Assembly (NCBI GenBank): GCA_963930775.1
Contig: OZ005695.1
Location: 9,548,001-9,612,000, forward strand
Origin: Cliona cf. orientalis
Taxonomy: Eukaryota; Porifera; Demospongiae; Clionaida; Clionaidae
DNA length: 64,000 nt
Direction: 5' to 3'
This document shows, one piece after another, positions 1-12,023 of the stretch (positions are counted from its first letter, which is position 1; each line of letters starts with the position of its first letter). The notes below the pieces were generated by a model. The model did not search any database and was not told the DNA's origin. It saw nothing but the letters and a program-made list of their open reading frames with translations. A program made the position numbers and the translations under genes.

Positions 1-848
1 GTTCTGTGCAGCTTTGTATTACAAAGTCTTTAAGGCACAGCTGGGAGGGATTCTCTTTAGATTTCAGGACTGGGCTGTCGTGGAAGATAACCTTACTTTC
101 AAGTTTCTGATAGCACTGAGAAGAAGAAACTCGATACATTTTGCATCACTTGTAACATTGTTAAGCTAGCTAACGTCTGCAGTGGCAGTCATGGGCATTT
201 TGGCTAATGTAGCTAGTTCACCACCTTGTGCTGATAAGCAAGAGAGTAAGCTTATTTTGGCAAAGAGTGTTAAACCTGAGCCCAATTCCCAAACACTAAG
301 TAATAACATATATTGACAAACTTTAGCTACCTTGTTTTGCAACTATCATTCTACTGCTAAGCATGTACCACACTATCAGCCGCCACTAACTTATCTGCCA
401 TCGATATGCACATTTGCCCCGAGAGAAAACTTGAACTACGATACCTAAACAAAGGAAAAAACAGCTAGCAGCCTCGGCACGTTTACATGCGTGCACCTCG
501 CCTTAACCACAGCCAAGTGGGGGCTATACCGTTTCACTACGTGACATTCACTGTAAGACAATAGTAGACAATTTTAGATATTGAGAACACTCCAAAATAA
601 TATTAAAGTGAATGTTTATTTTTTAACAGCCCAGTGGTTCTATCACGATCAGTGTGTAGCTAGTTTCATTGATCAGGTGCACGATCATACATACATACAA
701 ACATACATGAAGCGTCCTGCCACTTTCCCCCAAAGGTAACAACAAAGAGTAAACATGTCGCCGCGCACTGTTAGCCAGTGGCTCGTACGTACGCATTTTG
801 TTAGAAAATAACAACAAAGAGTGAATACGTCGCTGCATGCTAGTTTAC
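1..848. other. Intronic or 3' flanking DNA of the partial minus-strand gene
   Basis: No exon was recognised here. The splice donor at 848 (minus strand) means the gene at 849-2104 should continue toward or beyond the left window edge. A roughly 30-bp imperfect direct duplication containing taacaacaaagagt lies at about 735-765 and 808-838. Confidence 0.4.
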
Positions 849-2104
849 CTGGTGCTTCGTATAAATCTTGTTCTATCTCGTTCTCTGGCTCCATTGCCTC
901 GTAGACCTCCTGCGGTATCTCCCCCTCAATCTGGGCAGGTTCAAAGTCCAAATAATCCGTTGGTTCATGATCGGGAATCAGGGGAGGCTCCGCTTTTGGG
1001 GGTGTGGTTTCTGTCACCGGAGGGGGCGGCAGCTTCGACGAGGGGCTGTCGGAGTTCTGGATGGGGTGAGTGGCCTCGATCTTGTTTAGAAGACCTTCAA
1101 GACTCTTGGCAAACTTGGTGCGTTTCTGTTCATTGATTTTCGACAGCGACTCACGAGATAGGTCTCCGGATAGAAAGAAGTAGACGGCTATATACAGTGG
1201 AGAGGAAATTGAAGACAAAATAATGTAATATATGAAGACGAGTCTATATAGCATCAAAGGGGAGTATCATATTTAGCGATACATGCGTACAATCAAATAC
1301 AGTGAAACCCCTGGGTCACTTGGGAATGCGGTATCACGTCTTTACGATGCAAATTCTGTTGGCAATAAAATTATATTTACACCAATTTTCGGCCTAAAAG
1401 TTCATGTGATCACATCTAATTACTACCCTTGCTATTCATTAGAGCTTGCTAGATATACACCCAAGGCGATAACAGGCTCCGATATTTGTTTTTATAACGG
1501 AGGAAAGTGACCAGTTTTTACTCTGAAATTGAGGAAGATAACCAAAAAATACTCACTTGTGCACGAGTGAGGCAGCTCTAGACTACAATATTTCATCAAG
1601 ATTTATATACAGCTGTTCAAGTATAGGCCAGGCCAGGCCAGGGGAGAAGGAATAGATACTGAAAAAGCAACGCCATTGATTGATTAGATAGGCCCTCTGC
1701 TTTCCGCCCTCTGGCTTATTTTTGCTCATAAACTTACCACTTAATAGCTGGCATGCACTTCTCAACACGGATCAAAAGGCGGCGACCGTTCTGTGTAAAG
1801 TACACGAAAACTGGCTACCTTTGGCTTTCATCTTCTGCTGCGCGATTTGCAGATCCAGGTTTACACGAGGCGAGCAAGGCTTGTTTGTGTACGTTCGATC
1901 AGTTATTTGTTGTGGGTAATTCGGAGGCACGCCACGATCATAAGCACAGTGGGGCAACGCCTAGGGCTACGGTACTGTTGTACCATTGGCACCTACCTAA
2001 AAGGGCTTGGCAAGAACGTTTTGTAGCTACGCGAACAATTTGTACCCTGTGCGCTCACCTTGAATTCCGTCAAAGATCTCTGTCCATAGATCCTGAGTAG
2101 ACAT
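849..2104 (-). CDS. N-terminal part of an adaptor-like protein (partial)
   Basis: Two exons join in phase: 2059-2104 (start MSTQDLWTEIFDGIQ) and 849-1163. The first has a donor reading GTGAGC, and the second ends at a GTAAAC donor, so the gene continues past the left edge. The visible 120 residues have a predicted helical N-terminus, a proline-rich stretch (SKLPPPPVTETTPPKAEPP) and acidic tyrosine motifs (EVYEAM, DLYEAP) of the kind phosphorylated and bound by SH2 domains. The helix followed by proline-rich and YxxP motifs resembles the N-termini of AFAP or SKAP family adaptors, but no PH or SH3 domain lies in the window, so the family is not established. It sits head-to-head with the NCF4-like gene, with 286 bp between starts. 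Confidence 0.6.
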
Positions 2105-2390
2105 GGTCACTCGTGGGGACGCGCGTAAGGTTCTTTCTTCTCCTATGCAAGGGTTCTTCTCTGCAAACTTAGCTATGCAACTGCGTGCATAATTTCAATA
2201 TACAGAGTACAAAGTGGTGCAAATTGACAGGAAATTGCTGCACCCACGCGCACCTACAAGCCCCACCCACCTAGCATAAATTGGAACTGCGCGTGCGCAA
2301 ACGTAGAAGAATTGGCGACCATTTCCTACTTCTAACAGTGCACTGCACTGTGACCTGCCCCTCCCCCACACAGTACATACATAGAGAGAG
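2105..2390. promoter_or_regulatory. Shared intergenic promoter region between partial adaptor gene and NCF4-like gene
   Basis: This 286-bp gap separates two divergent start codons, so both promoters must lie in it or extend into the genes. No clear TATA box was seen. The sequence contains several C-rich stretches and cgcacgcg-type CpG motifs. The bidirectional role is inferred from the gene layout. Confidence 0.4.
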
Positions 2391-4268
2391 ATGGCTTCTA
2401 CACTACCGTCGAAAAGAGGAAGGTAAGGCCTGGTAAACAGCTAGCTTCCTTCACCTTACTTTAAATAAATTTCTATCTTGTGCCTGTGGCGCAAGAGCTC
2501 TCTCTATTGAGCCGCGATGTGTTTGCTATTCTCTCGCAGGTCGGGCGAAGAAACATCGCGACCGATCAAGGTGGAAATAGTGGACGTGGAGAAAGTCAAA
2601 GGACTCTCCAAGTATTACGTAAGTAGATGGAATAAACTTTTATGCCTACTGTAGCGTAAAAATAATAACAAAATATAATCTACTCCAGTTATTGTGCATA
2701 TAATTTTAGCCCAGTACTGATATTAGAAAATTTGCCAAGTACATGTTGCCTCAAATAGTATCGTATTTGCACCTATAAGTGATACAATCTAGTTCTATCC
2801 CCCTTTCAACTTTCAACTATGTACATATCTATATTCCCTCTCTGCAGCTATACGTTCTGAAGATTCTCTGCAAAGATGGTAGCATCTACTATATCTACCG
2901 GAGGTATAGGCAGTTCGATGAGATGCACAATAATCTGGAGAAACGGTTTCCTATAGAAGCAGGAGCGATAAAAATCACAGACCGAACCCTCCCAACTCTT
3001 CCAAGTTAGTTTGTTGACAGTAATACTCCCCACCCCCCCCCCCTCTCTCTCTTATGTCCCAGGGTTCTCCCGTTCCCGCTCCTATATAGATCTTCATGTT
3101 CACGTACTTGCATATAAGCAGCTAAGAGGAGGGAGAGGGCCTGGGGAGTGATCGATGCCATGTGGACGAGTTTTACAATTGTTTGTTAAGCTAGCTGAGC
3201 AGATGGTTTCAAGTGGCCTGTAGAGTTTGCAATCAGCCACTTCTGTGTAAATAAGCCATATGCGGATATAATATGTTTCATCGATCGATTGGTCGAAGCC
3301 ATTTTGCTATTTTAGTTGCTTTGTCAACAGTGAGTCAATTTTCACTATGAAACATGAGAGTCCATGCTGCTCTTGCTGCCAGGTATGTATTCATGACATG
3401 CCTACTCTAGTCGAGCTGAGACTGCTGTATATAGATAGAGCATTTGCCTTTTGTGGAGACTGCATGTACGTGTATAATGTTTCAGTAATGCATGGTATGT
3501 AATGTGATGATGGTTCACTGTGTTACTTCTATTAATTTTCTCGCAGATAAAGTGTACGTGCGTCGCAGTGCAGTGAGAGAGGTGGCTGATAAAAGATTAC
3601 CTTTGCTCAACGAGTATTTAAAAGTAAAGAATTTTTGCATCTTTAAGTTTTGACCCACTAATAAAATCATATTACGCTCTCTCTCTCTCTCTCTCTCTCC
3701 CTCAAATGCATGTACATTAGGCATTATTTGAACTTCCCGATAAGATTCGCTATGACTCGATAGTGAACAGCTTCACTCACCAGACGGCTGAAGATCTAGC
3801 CAAGCCTTACCTTGGCAACCAGGCCTACAAAGCTCGACCCAGTGGATCACTCAAACCTTCCAGACCCTCCAGACCACCAACAAAACCTGCAAAGCCAGCT
3901 CTACCACCCTTCATGCAAAAGTAAGTGGAGTGGCAGTGCAAGAATGTAATAGAAGTTGACAGAAAGTGAATTAGAATTACTATAAGTACCTAGTAAATTT
4001 TTTACACCTGATAAAGTGTTAATCTTTGTGGAGCAATGCGCACTGGTTATCTATTATAGCCTATAATAGGATTCTTATCAAAAGTACTATCGTTGTAGGC
4101 CAGTGGGAGTGAAGATAGGACCACGCCCACCAATGCCCCCACATCCCTCATCGTCAATAGCCGCAGGTGCCAAGAAGACTTCAGCTCCACCCACTCGACC
4201 GAGCGTTGGTCCTGGCAGCGGCGGGGGTGGGGGAAAGGTAGTCAGAGGTCCAAGGGCAAAGGTCAGTT

Positions 4269-4304
<36 letters not shown>

Positions 4305-5009
4305 TATTAAATTTTTATCATTATGCAGACGATATACCCCTACACTGCCCAGCAGTACGACGAACTGAGTTTTCCAGAAGGAATTCTCATTGGTCTACTG
4401 AGACAAGCCGATGGCGACTGGTGGGAGGGGCAGTACGAGGGTAAGACCGGCCTCGTCCCTGGTAATTACATCGACATCATCCAGGCACCTGTGAGAGTGG
4501 ACACGAGAGACCAGATCAGCTCCTCCGATGAGTGGGATAGCTCCGACAATGACGATGGTGAGGAGAGAGGGAAATTGACCTACTATTTCAACGATGCACC
4601 GAGAACGATGGACGTGGAATTGAACATCGTCAGAAATCCAAACAAAATACTACTACTTAGGGCAATACAGTAAGTATCATAGTGGATTTTTCGTTTTTTC
4701 AGCATGACAATAATATAACATTGAAATTAATTTTGGTCTGGACAAGCTTAAGCCTAGTATCAAACCAAATTTTTTTGCAGAACTCATCTTCGAAAGCCAA
4801 ATATTGTGCTGAACTATAAGGACAGAGACGGTGATCTCATTGAAATATGTGACAGAGAGGATATTGAAATGATGAAGACTGATGCCACACCCCCAAGGAA
4901 GCTGTTGCCGGGCAACAGTCATGCTCCCTGGGCCATCTACGTCACTCTGAAGGGAGACCACACCCCCTACAACAACGAACTTCCTGGGCTCCCCAGGAGA
5001 GCTAGATAG
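2391..5009 (+). CDS. NCF4: p40phox-like PX-SH3-PB1 protein (NCF4 homologue)
   Basis: Eight exons were traced: 2391-2422, 2540-2618, 2848-3004, 3547-3623, 3721-3920, 4099-4261, 4329-4669 and 4781-5009. All phases close and give about 425 aa, against 339 aa in the human protein. An N-terminal PX domain carries the IYRRYRQF phosphoinositide-binding motif and the TLPTLP motif. It is followed by a proline-rich linker (exons 5-6), an SH3 domain starting TIYPYTAQQYDELSF with DWWEGQYEGKTGLVPGNYI, and a C-terminal PB1 domain with an acidic OPCA-type stretch (LNYKDRDGDLIEICDREDIE). This order is diagnostic of p40phox, a cytosolic regulator of the phagocyte-type NADPH oxidase that binds PI(3)P and p67phox. 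The linker is longer than in vertebrates and rich in Pro/Gly. It converges on SAE1. Confidence 0.9.
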
Positions 5010-5192
5010 CAGTGACATAATGATGATGTAATTAACATTACACTCCACCATTCGCTACAATTATTATGTTCATTATTTATTATTTAATTTGAGTTGAGTT
5101 ATTATGGTGATTAGTGCACATCAAGTTTCATTGATTGACTATAAATTAACAGGGAGAGTTGAGAATCAAGTGATTAATTAACTATTGAATAA

Positions 5193-7058
5193 TTAAGGGG
5201 CAAGGGACTCCACGATGCCCGAGCTTTGCTGACCATCATAGAGAAAACAATTATTGTATGGATGATCCTTAGCAGAAATAGCCTGTGAGATTGAAAAAAA
5301 ATTTGCGATGCATAATTATGCCAGCTATCTGCAAAATGTACCAGAATAGGGAATGGAGAATGGGGAATCACCTTAATAATCTCCTGACCCAGTACACCTC
5401 CGACTACAGCACAGACTGGACTCAGTTCGGAGTAGCAACAGCTGGTGAAATCTTCGGGAATGAGATCACTGGAGATGTTGCACCTTGTCGCCACCTCTTG
5501 CTTCAGCTCAAGGAGCTTGTTAGAGTCAGCGTCGTTGTCATGGGAACGGCTAGGATTGGTTCCATATTGGTCCCTGAATGCCTGCAGAGCTGTACGTATG
5601 ATAGGGTGACAATGACATCATAATGATACCATCTGTGAAATTGGGTAAACCTACTTTGTATGATAAAGAATGTAGTTGGAGTTCTTCTGAAGTACTTTGC
5701 CGGTTTCTTTCCCCAGTCCATGGAGAAAGCTTCCTTCAGCGAACAAAAACTGCAGCTCTGTAAAGTAATTATAAAGAAATTCAGTAACTTTTTTTATACA
5801 ATTACATCGCAACAGGTTGTAAAACGAATCCAGCATATACCTACCTTTTTGACAGTCACCATTTCTTGGTCTCCAGTGGATTTATCTCTCCTTCTGGGAG
5901 CATCCAGGTTTATGGAATCGTCATTCTTTTCCTTAGGCACTTCACTATTAATAATAGTGTTGTAATGGGGAAAACCCTTGCTAGTGGGGCTAATTAACTC
6001 ACATGGCATACTCGTGCTGGTTGAGGTCAGTGAAGAAGTAACCATAGTAACCCCACACATCACCGCAGAAGAACTTGACTCCATTGGAGCGACAGAGCTC
6101 ATTCAGTCTCAGCTGGAAATGTGAAAAACCTTGCACAGTAATACAATGTCATACTAATACATAAACCTGGGATTTTTTTTTTTTTTAATGTTCAAATTTT
6201 GGAGAATTCCTTACCAGTGTGTCGGTGGTGCAGCAGGTGGCACAGATGATATCGAATTGGGTGAAATACTCGTCACTTTTCTCCCCCACCTTCCCAGTGT
6301 CCGCCTTCACCGATACGTTCGGGTTAAGCAACTGTAGCCGTGGCAACGCTTGCTCTGCCCTCTAAAGATCATAAACAACGCAAAGATTAAATATTTTGGA
6401 GCAGGATTAGGAACAGATCAAATTGATTATACATTTTCTCCCTCAGTTTGTGTGAGGAAGCGCCCGGCCACGTCCTCAGGTCCAAGAGGGGCGGAGTCAA
6501 GCACCGTGAGGGCTCGGACACCAGCCAGCACGAGGTTCTTACACACCTCAGCCCCCAAGCCCCTCATACCTATCATGAGCACAGAGGAACTCCTCAACCT
6601 ACATGTATATATAGGAAAACAAAAAATCTCAAATGGGCTATTCCAGTTAATAAAGATACACCCCTGTTGAGGAACGATAATTGTATCCTGAGGGGGTAGA
6701 TTGATTTGATGAAGTCTTGGGGGGTGTTGAGGCTATTTTAATGATGTTCTGGGGGTAAAATGGTGCATTTTAATGATGTCTTGGAGGTCACTGCCTCCAT
6801 TTTAATTACGTCTTCTGGGGAAAATTTATCCGATTACTTGTCTTCAGGGGAACTGGAAAAGTGTTCCTCAACAGGGGTGTATTCTTATTAACTGTACTGG
6901 CCCAATCTTGAAAAGATTGATCGTACATTAAATTTATACCTCTTCTGAGCCTCTAGACCCCACAGACGAATCTGCCTGTCATACTGTTCGGCTTCATCAG
7001 CTGTGAGGTTGGCTACAGCTTCTTGATCTTGCTCGGGGCTTCTCTCCATGCCCGCCAT
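5193..7058 (-). CDS. SAE1: SUMO-activating enzyme subunit 1 (AOS1/SAE1)
   Basis: Eight exons: 6940-7058, 6433-6598, 6361-6215, 6112-6003, 5944-5845, 5757-5655, 5589-5372 and 5282-5193. They encode about 350 aa (human 346). The start MAGMERSPEQ precedes AEQYDRQIRLWGLEAQKR, the conserved E1 N-terminal motif. The nucleotide-binding region reads VLMIGMRGLGAEVCKNLVLAG. FFCGDVWGYYGYFFTDLNQH, LIPEDF and PVCAVVGGVLGQEIIK follow, and the protein ends SGIVESLAP. SAE1 pairs with UBA2 to adenylate SUMO; the catalytic cysteine lies in UBA2, so its absence here is normal. The gene starts 72 bp from NUP85 on the opposite strand, which suggests a shared promoter. Intron 1 carries a MITE. Confidence 0.95.
6635..6903. 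mobile_element. MITE with ~41-bp terminal inverted repeats in SAE1 intron 1
   Basis: The left end (6635-6675, beginning GGGCTATTCCAGTTAATAAA) is matched in reverse complement by the right end (6863-6903) at about 36 of 41 positions. The 269-bp interior has short internal repeats (attttaatgatgt) and no coding capacity. Flanking AAT on both sides may be a 3-bp target duplication but is too short to be firm. Confidence 0.8.
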
Positions 7059-7130
7059 AATTTTTTGGCGAGCTGTGACGACCCTTACCTACACATGTGG
7101 GTGCGCATTAGATAGAGATAGTTTTTCGAA
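7059..7130. promoter_or_regulatory. 72-bp bidirectional promoter between SAE1 and NUP85
   Basis: Only 72 bp separate the SAE1 and NUP85 start codons, which diverge. Both 5' untranslated regions and core promoters must fit here or overlap the coding exons. No TATA box is visible. The role is inferred from position. Confidence 0.6.
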
Positions 7131-10100
7131 ATGGCGGAAATCCTTCGATTGGACTATACAGACTACTCATTGCCCGGGAGAGGTCTTGAAATAGACGGTC
7201 CGGCGACTCTGGTACGTACGTATGTCTAGGCAACTCATCATATTTCATAAATTTGCATAAATTATCTTTAATATCATGGTATCTTCTGCAGCCAATTGGT
7301 GGGCTGATTGTGCCCGATAGCTGCCCTCTGGTAGGAGGCTGGATGAGACAGAGCAATGTCTATGTTCACTGTATGAAGCCCAAGTATCGAGATGAGCACA
7401 AGCAAGGTATGACAGTGGCGGTATTGTTGAGTATTCTTGGAATAATATAATTTTGTGCACGCATCAAATTTTATCACGTCTAGATGATGGTGAGACTACA
7501 GTGTTTGAGGTGGACTGGGAGAGTGCGAAGTGGAGTCCCATCACAAGAAAACTAGTCAACCAATCACACAGTAAGCTCATTAATTCGTCCACGTCCCATT
7601 CCAGATCCTCATTATCACATTCCCTTTCTGGCAGGGTACTTCATGAGCCTACAGGAGGCAGGCTGCAAGGAGGTGGGGGGCGTGGAGGGGGCGGAGCTAG
7701 TGCAGTACAGCCGCTACTACCGCTCCGCCCTGCACGAGTGTGTCGTTGCTCTCAAGAAAAAGGCCGAAGGTGGGAGAAACTGGTGATATTATTGAATTCT
7801 TCTAGTCTACAATGTATATACATGTAGGCCCACCCACCTGGGCCTGGCTTGATGGGAACTGCTCTCATTAGTTAACCATGACGTACATATAATATTTTAA
7901 AATTAAATAACAAGCGAAGTGAAATAGTGGACCTCCAACTGACCAATCAGATTCCTGGCCTACTTTACCCTACAATACCCATAATTCCTACATTACCATA
8001 TAGTTGTAACAAATACTGTGATCCGATTGGTCACTCAGAGGTCCGAGGCTGTGGCAAGCGAAGTGAAATAGTGGACCTCCAACAAACCAATCAGATTCCT
8101 GGCCTACTTTACCCTACAATACCTTACAATACCCATAATACCTACATTACCATATAGTTGTAGCAAATACTGTGATCTGATTGGTCACTCAGAGGTCCGA
8201 GGCTGTGGCAAGCGAAGTGAAATAGTGGACCTCCAACAAACCAATCAGATTCCTGGCCTACTTTACCCTACAATACCTTACAATACCTACAATACCTATA
8301 ATATTATAGACTAACAAAATTTATACGCAAAAATTATGAAACTTGGACCCCTCGAAACTTTCCCATGACATTAATACTTATGTGTTTCTATCTTTCTCCA
8401 GAGAGTGATTCTCGTGAGGAGAGAGACAGCCTGACACAGCAGAGCTACCTCTACTCCATGATGGAGCTGGCCTGGCACCTCTGTGAGGTCATCTTCATCG
8501 AGGTGCTTCCCCCCGGCTGCCTCGTACAGCAGCTGCTCGAGTGGATCTGCTGGCACTCAGGTAACATGCCTTAGGGCTACGATTATTTGTGGGTACAAAT
8601 TTAGCAAATTTCGGAAATAGTGCATTTAGCAGGTACTAATTTTAGCAATTTTTCAAAATTAACATCTTGTTCGAAAATATGGAAAATTTTAATATTTGCA
8701 TATACAATTTTTAGCAAAAATTGGGCAAATCGCTAATTATTTTATACCCACTAACAAGTATCCTTAAGGTAAATTTTAGGAACGAGGCTATGTGTTTGTG
8801 TGTGAAAATTTCATTTCCATCAACCTGATATGTGGTACTTTGGACCTAGAAGTTTGATGTTCATAGTCGTCTTGCTGTCGTTAATTTTGTTTGTAGGTGG
8901 AGCAGAAGAAGAGGCAGTTCATGCTCTCTTGGCCACGCCCCGTCCCGAAGATGACCCCGCCTACTGGAGGACTTTGACCTGGCTCCTATTGAAGGGAAAA
9001 CTCAACGAAGTCAGGAACCTACTCTCACATCACTCCAAGGCACACTCACTGCCTCACGTAATTTTGAAATATATTTCCTATAAATAGAATGTTCATTTGT
9101 CTCTTACTGTAAATGTATAGAAGTGAAATATTTCCCTTTTCAGGTATTTGGAAACATGGATGAGCTGCTGAGAAAGGCTCCGATGGTGTACTCGACTGCT
9201 TCGCGATCTCGCAGCGAGCTACACAGACAGTGGCAGGAGTGGAGGTCGGAGTGCATCAGATGGAGAGACAGCGCTGACTTCATTGGTATCCCATGGCTGC
9301 AGAAGGTCGTCAGGGTGAGTTTGCAAGTGTTGTGTATATCCCCAAGCAGAATTCAATCCTTGATGAAAGGCGTGGTGGTAGTGAAATGGGACGTCTTGAG
9401 AATAATAATAATATTGGATCTCTTGATCTTTTCAGATACTCTGCGGTGATGACGTACTTTATGACCCTGAGTAAGTACCTGTTGATTAATGATTAATTAA
9501 TGTTTCAATCGTTAGTGTTTGATTTTAGGATCATGGAGTGTTGCAGTCATTGGTATGAGCTACTGGTGGGCGTGTTGCTATACCGACAACCCCTGGTCGT
9601 TAGCACTGATTACGACCTGACGTTCACGGCAGAGGAGGTCAGGAAACAGTTCCCCTTTGATCCTGATGATGGTAGCCATGGCAACGGGGAGGGGGCACTC
9701 GATGAGATTCTCATGGCCACGCTTCGTAATGATATCATGGACGTCATTAAAGTCAGCAGGTGAGAGAGATACAATGTCGTGATGGATTCAGAGGGAATTT
9801 CCTCTGCTAATCACATTACTTGTGTTGCCTCCTCCCTTTCTCTCCCTCTCTCTCTCTCTCTCGCTCCCCTGCCAGCTCCTACATGAGTAACTGGTGGTTT
9901 GTTGCTCACCTGACTAACCTGATGGGCCACAGAGAGAAGGTGGAGCAGAGGATCAACCCAGAGTTCAAAGGTCCCCTCATGACCGCCTCCTTCCAACACA
10001 AGTTAGTACTGATAGCGTAAAGCTTGTACATGTACGTACAAACAAAGGGGTTGCAGAAGCAAAAAAAAAAATATTGGTGAGATTAGACATCTTTAGCCAT

Positions 10101-11732
10101 CTTTATGGAGCTTATTTTGTGTCAAAAATCAGAAATTTGATTTTTATGGTGAAATACAATATGATCAGGCAGTATCAACTCAAACTGAAAACTTTATTTC
10201 AAAGTTGATATTTGATGTTCTAAATCAAAATTCTGATTTTAAAACGAAACTGAATGAGAAAAATCAGGAAATTTATGGAACCAATTTTTGATTCAGATAT
10301 GGCACAGAGCTGTCTGAGTTTCTCCTGCTGGAGTACGGCACTACCCTCCTCGGCCACGAGAGCCTGTGGCAGGTAGCCATGGACTACTTCAGCGCTTGTC
10401 CCTCCAAGGGGAAGGACTACATGAAGCTCTGCCTGGAGAGAGTGCCACTGGAGACGGAGAGGAAGGCGGTCAAGGTGCTGCGTGTCTGCGAGCAATATCA
10501 GCTCATTGATACAGGTGTGTCTATACATTTTATCATTGATACAGATACCTGTATGCCATACCTTGACGTGTATAAGTGATTTTTTCTATTATTTTAAGTG
10601 CTTAGAAATGGTAATTAGAATTTCTTTTGTGTTTTTGTTCGTGCTCCATAGCTAGGGGTATCTGTAAAGTATTGGCGATGAGGGCGTACAAGAACGGTCG
10701 ACCTGGAGTAGCATTCTCATGGTGCATCCGAGGAAAAGTGAGTCAAGTTTTTAAAGAATTTAGCCACTTATCTGTAATTTATTAATGTCTCTCTCTCCAT
10801 CTTTTTCTCTCTCCCTCCACTCTCAGGATTGTGCATTTGCTGGATTTTTAGCAGAAAAGTGAGCTTGTCTTATGGTGTTTGTTGTCTGTCATGTAGTGTC
10901 ACCTATTTTGGTATAATTATAGGTACTTTGAGAACTATAAAAACGAAGGGGAATTTTTGGACCTTGACCTTTTGGATCATCTTGGCGACACCATACTCAT
11001 GAACGAGAGACTCATGTTCTTAGGTGAATAAAAAAAAAACAACTCACACTGGGGTGGGGTGGGGGGTATCATACTGCTTCTGTGACTCTAACATGAATAA
11101 GCGATGAATATATTTCATGTACCTCTTGTTTATGTGGTTAAAATTAATATTTACTGTGTGCTCTTGTAACGTACAGCCAAATATCGTGAATATCATCAGC
11201 TGTTTGAGAAAGGTGAGGTGGTGGCAGCTGGCAAACTCCTCGTCTCTCTGCTGACTTCAAACACGGTGCCAAAAAAGTAAGAAGAATGTCATGCAATACC
11301 TTTATGGTGCATCGTATTATTCTTAATCTTGTCATTAGGTTCTGGTCGACATTGCTGACTGATGCGCTGCAGCTGTGTGAAAGAGAAGAAGTATGAGATT
11401 TTACCTTCATTATTAATAATTTTTAAAAAATCTCATTTTTAGCGTATTTCAAAATTTTAATGCTGTAGAAAGCTGGAAATGTGTTTTGTATTACTACCTT
11501 CATTAATTTTGACTTTGATTCTCTCTCTCTCCAGCTGGTCTTTTCCACCGAACACACCAACGCTCTCTCTCACGTCGTTCAAGAGCTCATTCTCTCTCCG
11601 CCTGATCCAGACACCTCTGGCCCTCTCAACCCGACCACAGCCTCCCTCCTAGACCAAGAGAGAACTGAACTGCTTCAGTTGGCTCTAGCAAGAAACTTGT
11701 GTCGATCCATGCTAGAGGAACACTCTCTATGA
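7131..11732 (+). CDS. NUP85: Nuclear pore complex protein Nup85
   Basis: Seventeen exons were traced, starting 7131-7211, 7292-7406, 7484-7570, 7635-7769 and 8402-8560, and ending 11339-11390 and 11535-11732. The total is about 695 aa with closed phases (human about 656). Diagnostic stretches include MMELAWHLCEVIFIEVLPPG, SNWWFVAHLTNLMGHREKVE, SLWQVAMDYFSACPSKGKDY, ERKAVKVLRVCEQYQ, RSICKILAM-like RGICKVLAMRAYKNG, and a C-terminal LALARNLCRSMLEEHSL. Nup85 is an alpha-helical scaffold subunit of the Y-shaped Nup107-160 complex on both faces of the pore and at kinetochores. The N-terminal stretch MAEILRLDYTDYSLPGRG is unlike vertebrate Nup85. The large intron 4 holds a palindromic tandem repeat, and intron 5 holds a MITE. 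The 3' end faces the ankyrin/SOCS gene. Confidence 0.95.
7911..8300. repeat. Tandem repeat of ~144-154 bp palindromic units in NUP85 intron 4
   Basis: Units starting with caagcgaagtgaaatagtgg begin at 7911, 8055 and 8209; the last is truncated. Inside each full unit the left GGACCTCCAACTGACCAATC is mirrored by a right arm reading ggtcactcagaggtcc. Each monomer is therefore itself an inverted-repeat, MITE-like element that has become tandemly amplified. The short open frame across it is repeat-derived. Confidence 0.85.
8567..8771. mobile_element. MITE, TACCTTAGGG family, in NUP85 intron 5
   Basis: The left end (tgccttaggg) and right end (ccttaaggta) form a short inverted repeat. The interior contains repeated tttagcaa/aaatttagc blocks. 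A clearly homologous second copy lies at 56857-57067, so this is a dispersed family. It has no coding capacity. Confidence 0.7.
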
Positions 11733-12023
11733 TAATTGTACGCTCTTAGGTTTACGTGTTAGTATTCAAATTTTCTACCAATTATGGTATACTAGTCGTA
11801 TTCAAATTAATATCCCAGAATATACATGAACACAAATAATTATGACTGGTGCTAATAAAAGAATATTAGGAGCTCAAACAATTATCATTCTGCAGCTATT
11901 ATAAAATTAAATACTGAAACTTCATAATTATTACAAATTGGGGCTAAAAGTGCAAATTCTGATCCCATACGTAACAGTTACAGGTGCTGGTCGATAAATA
12001 ATATAATTTTATTATTATAAGGA
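11733..12023. other. Tail-to-tail spacer between NUP85 and ankyrin/SOCS gene
   Basis: A 291-bp AT-rich gap between converging 3' ends. It holds aataaa-like signals (for example aataaaaga near 11856) and no exon was recognised. Confidence 0.5.

Noticed and set aside
1283..2100. Short plus- and minus-strand frames
   Set aside because: Within the large first intron of the partial gene; no splice-consistent exons or motifs.
7927..8157. Open frame across the intron 4 tandem repeat; CRISPR-like look of regular repeats
   Set aside because: Repeat-derived frame. Units are 144-154 bp without unique spacers, inside a eukaryotic intron.
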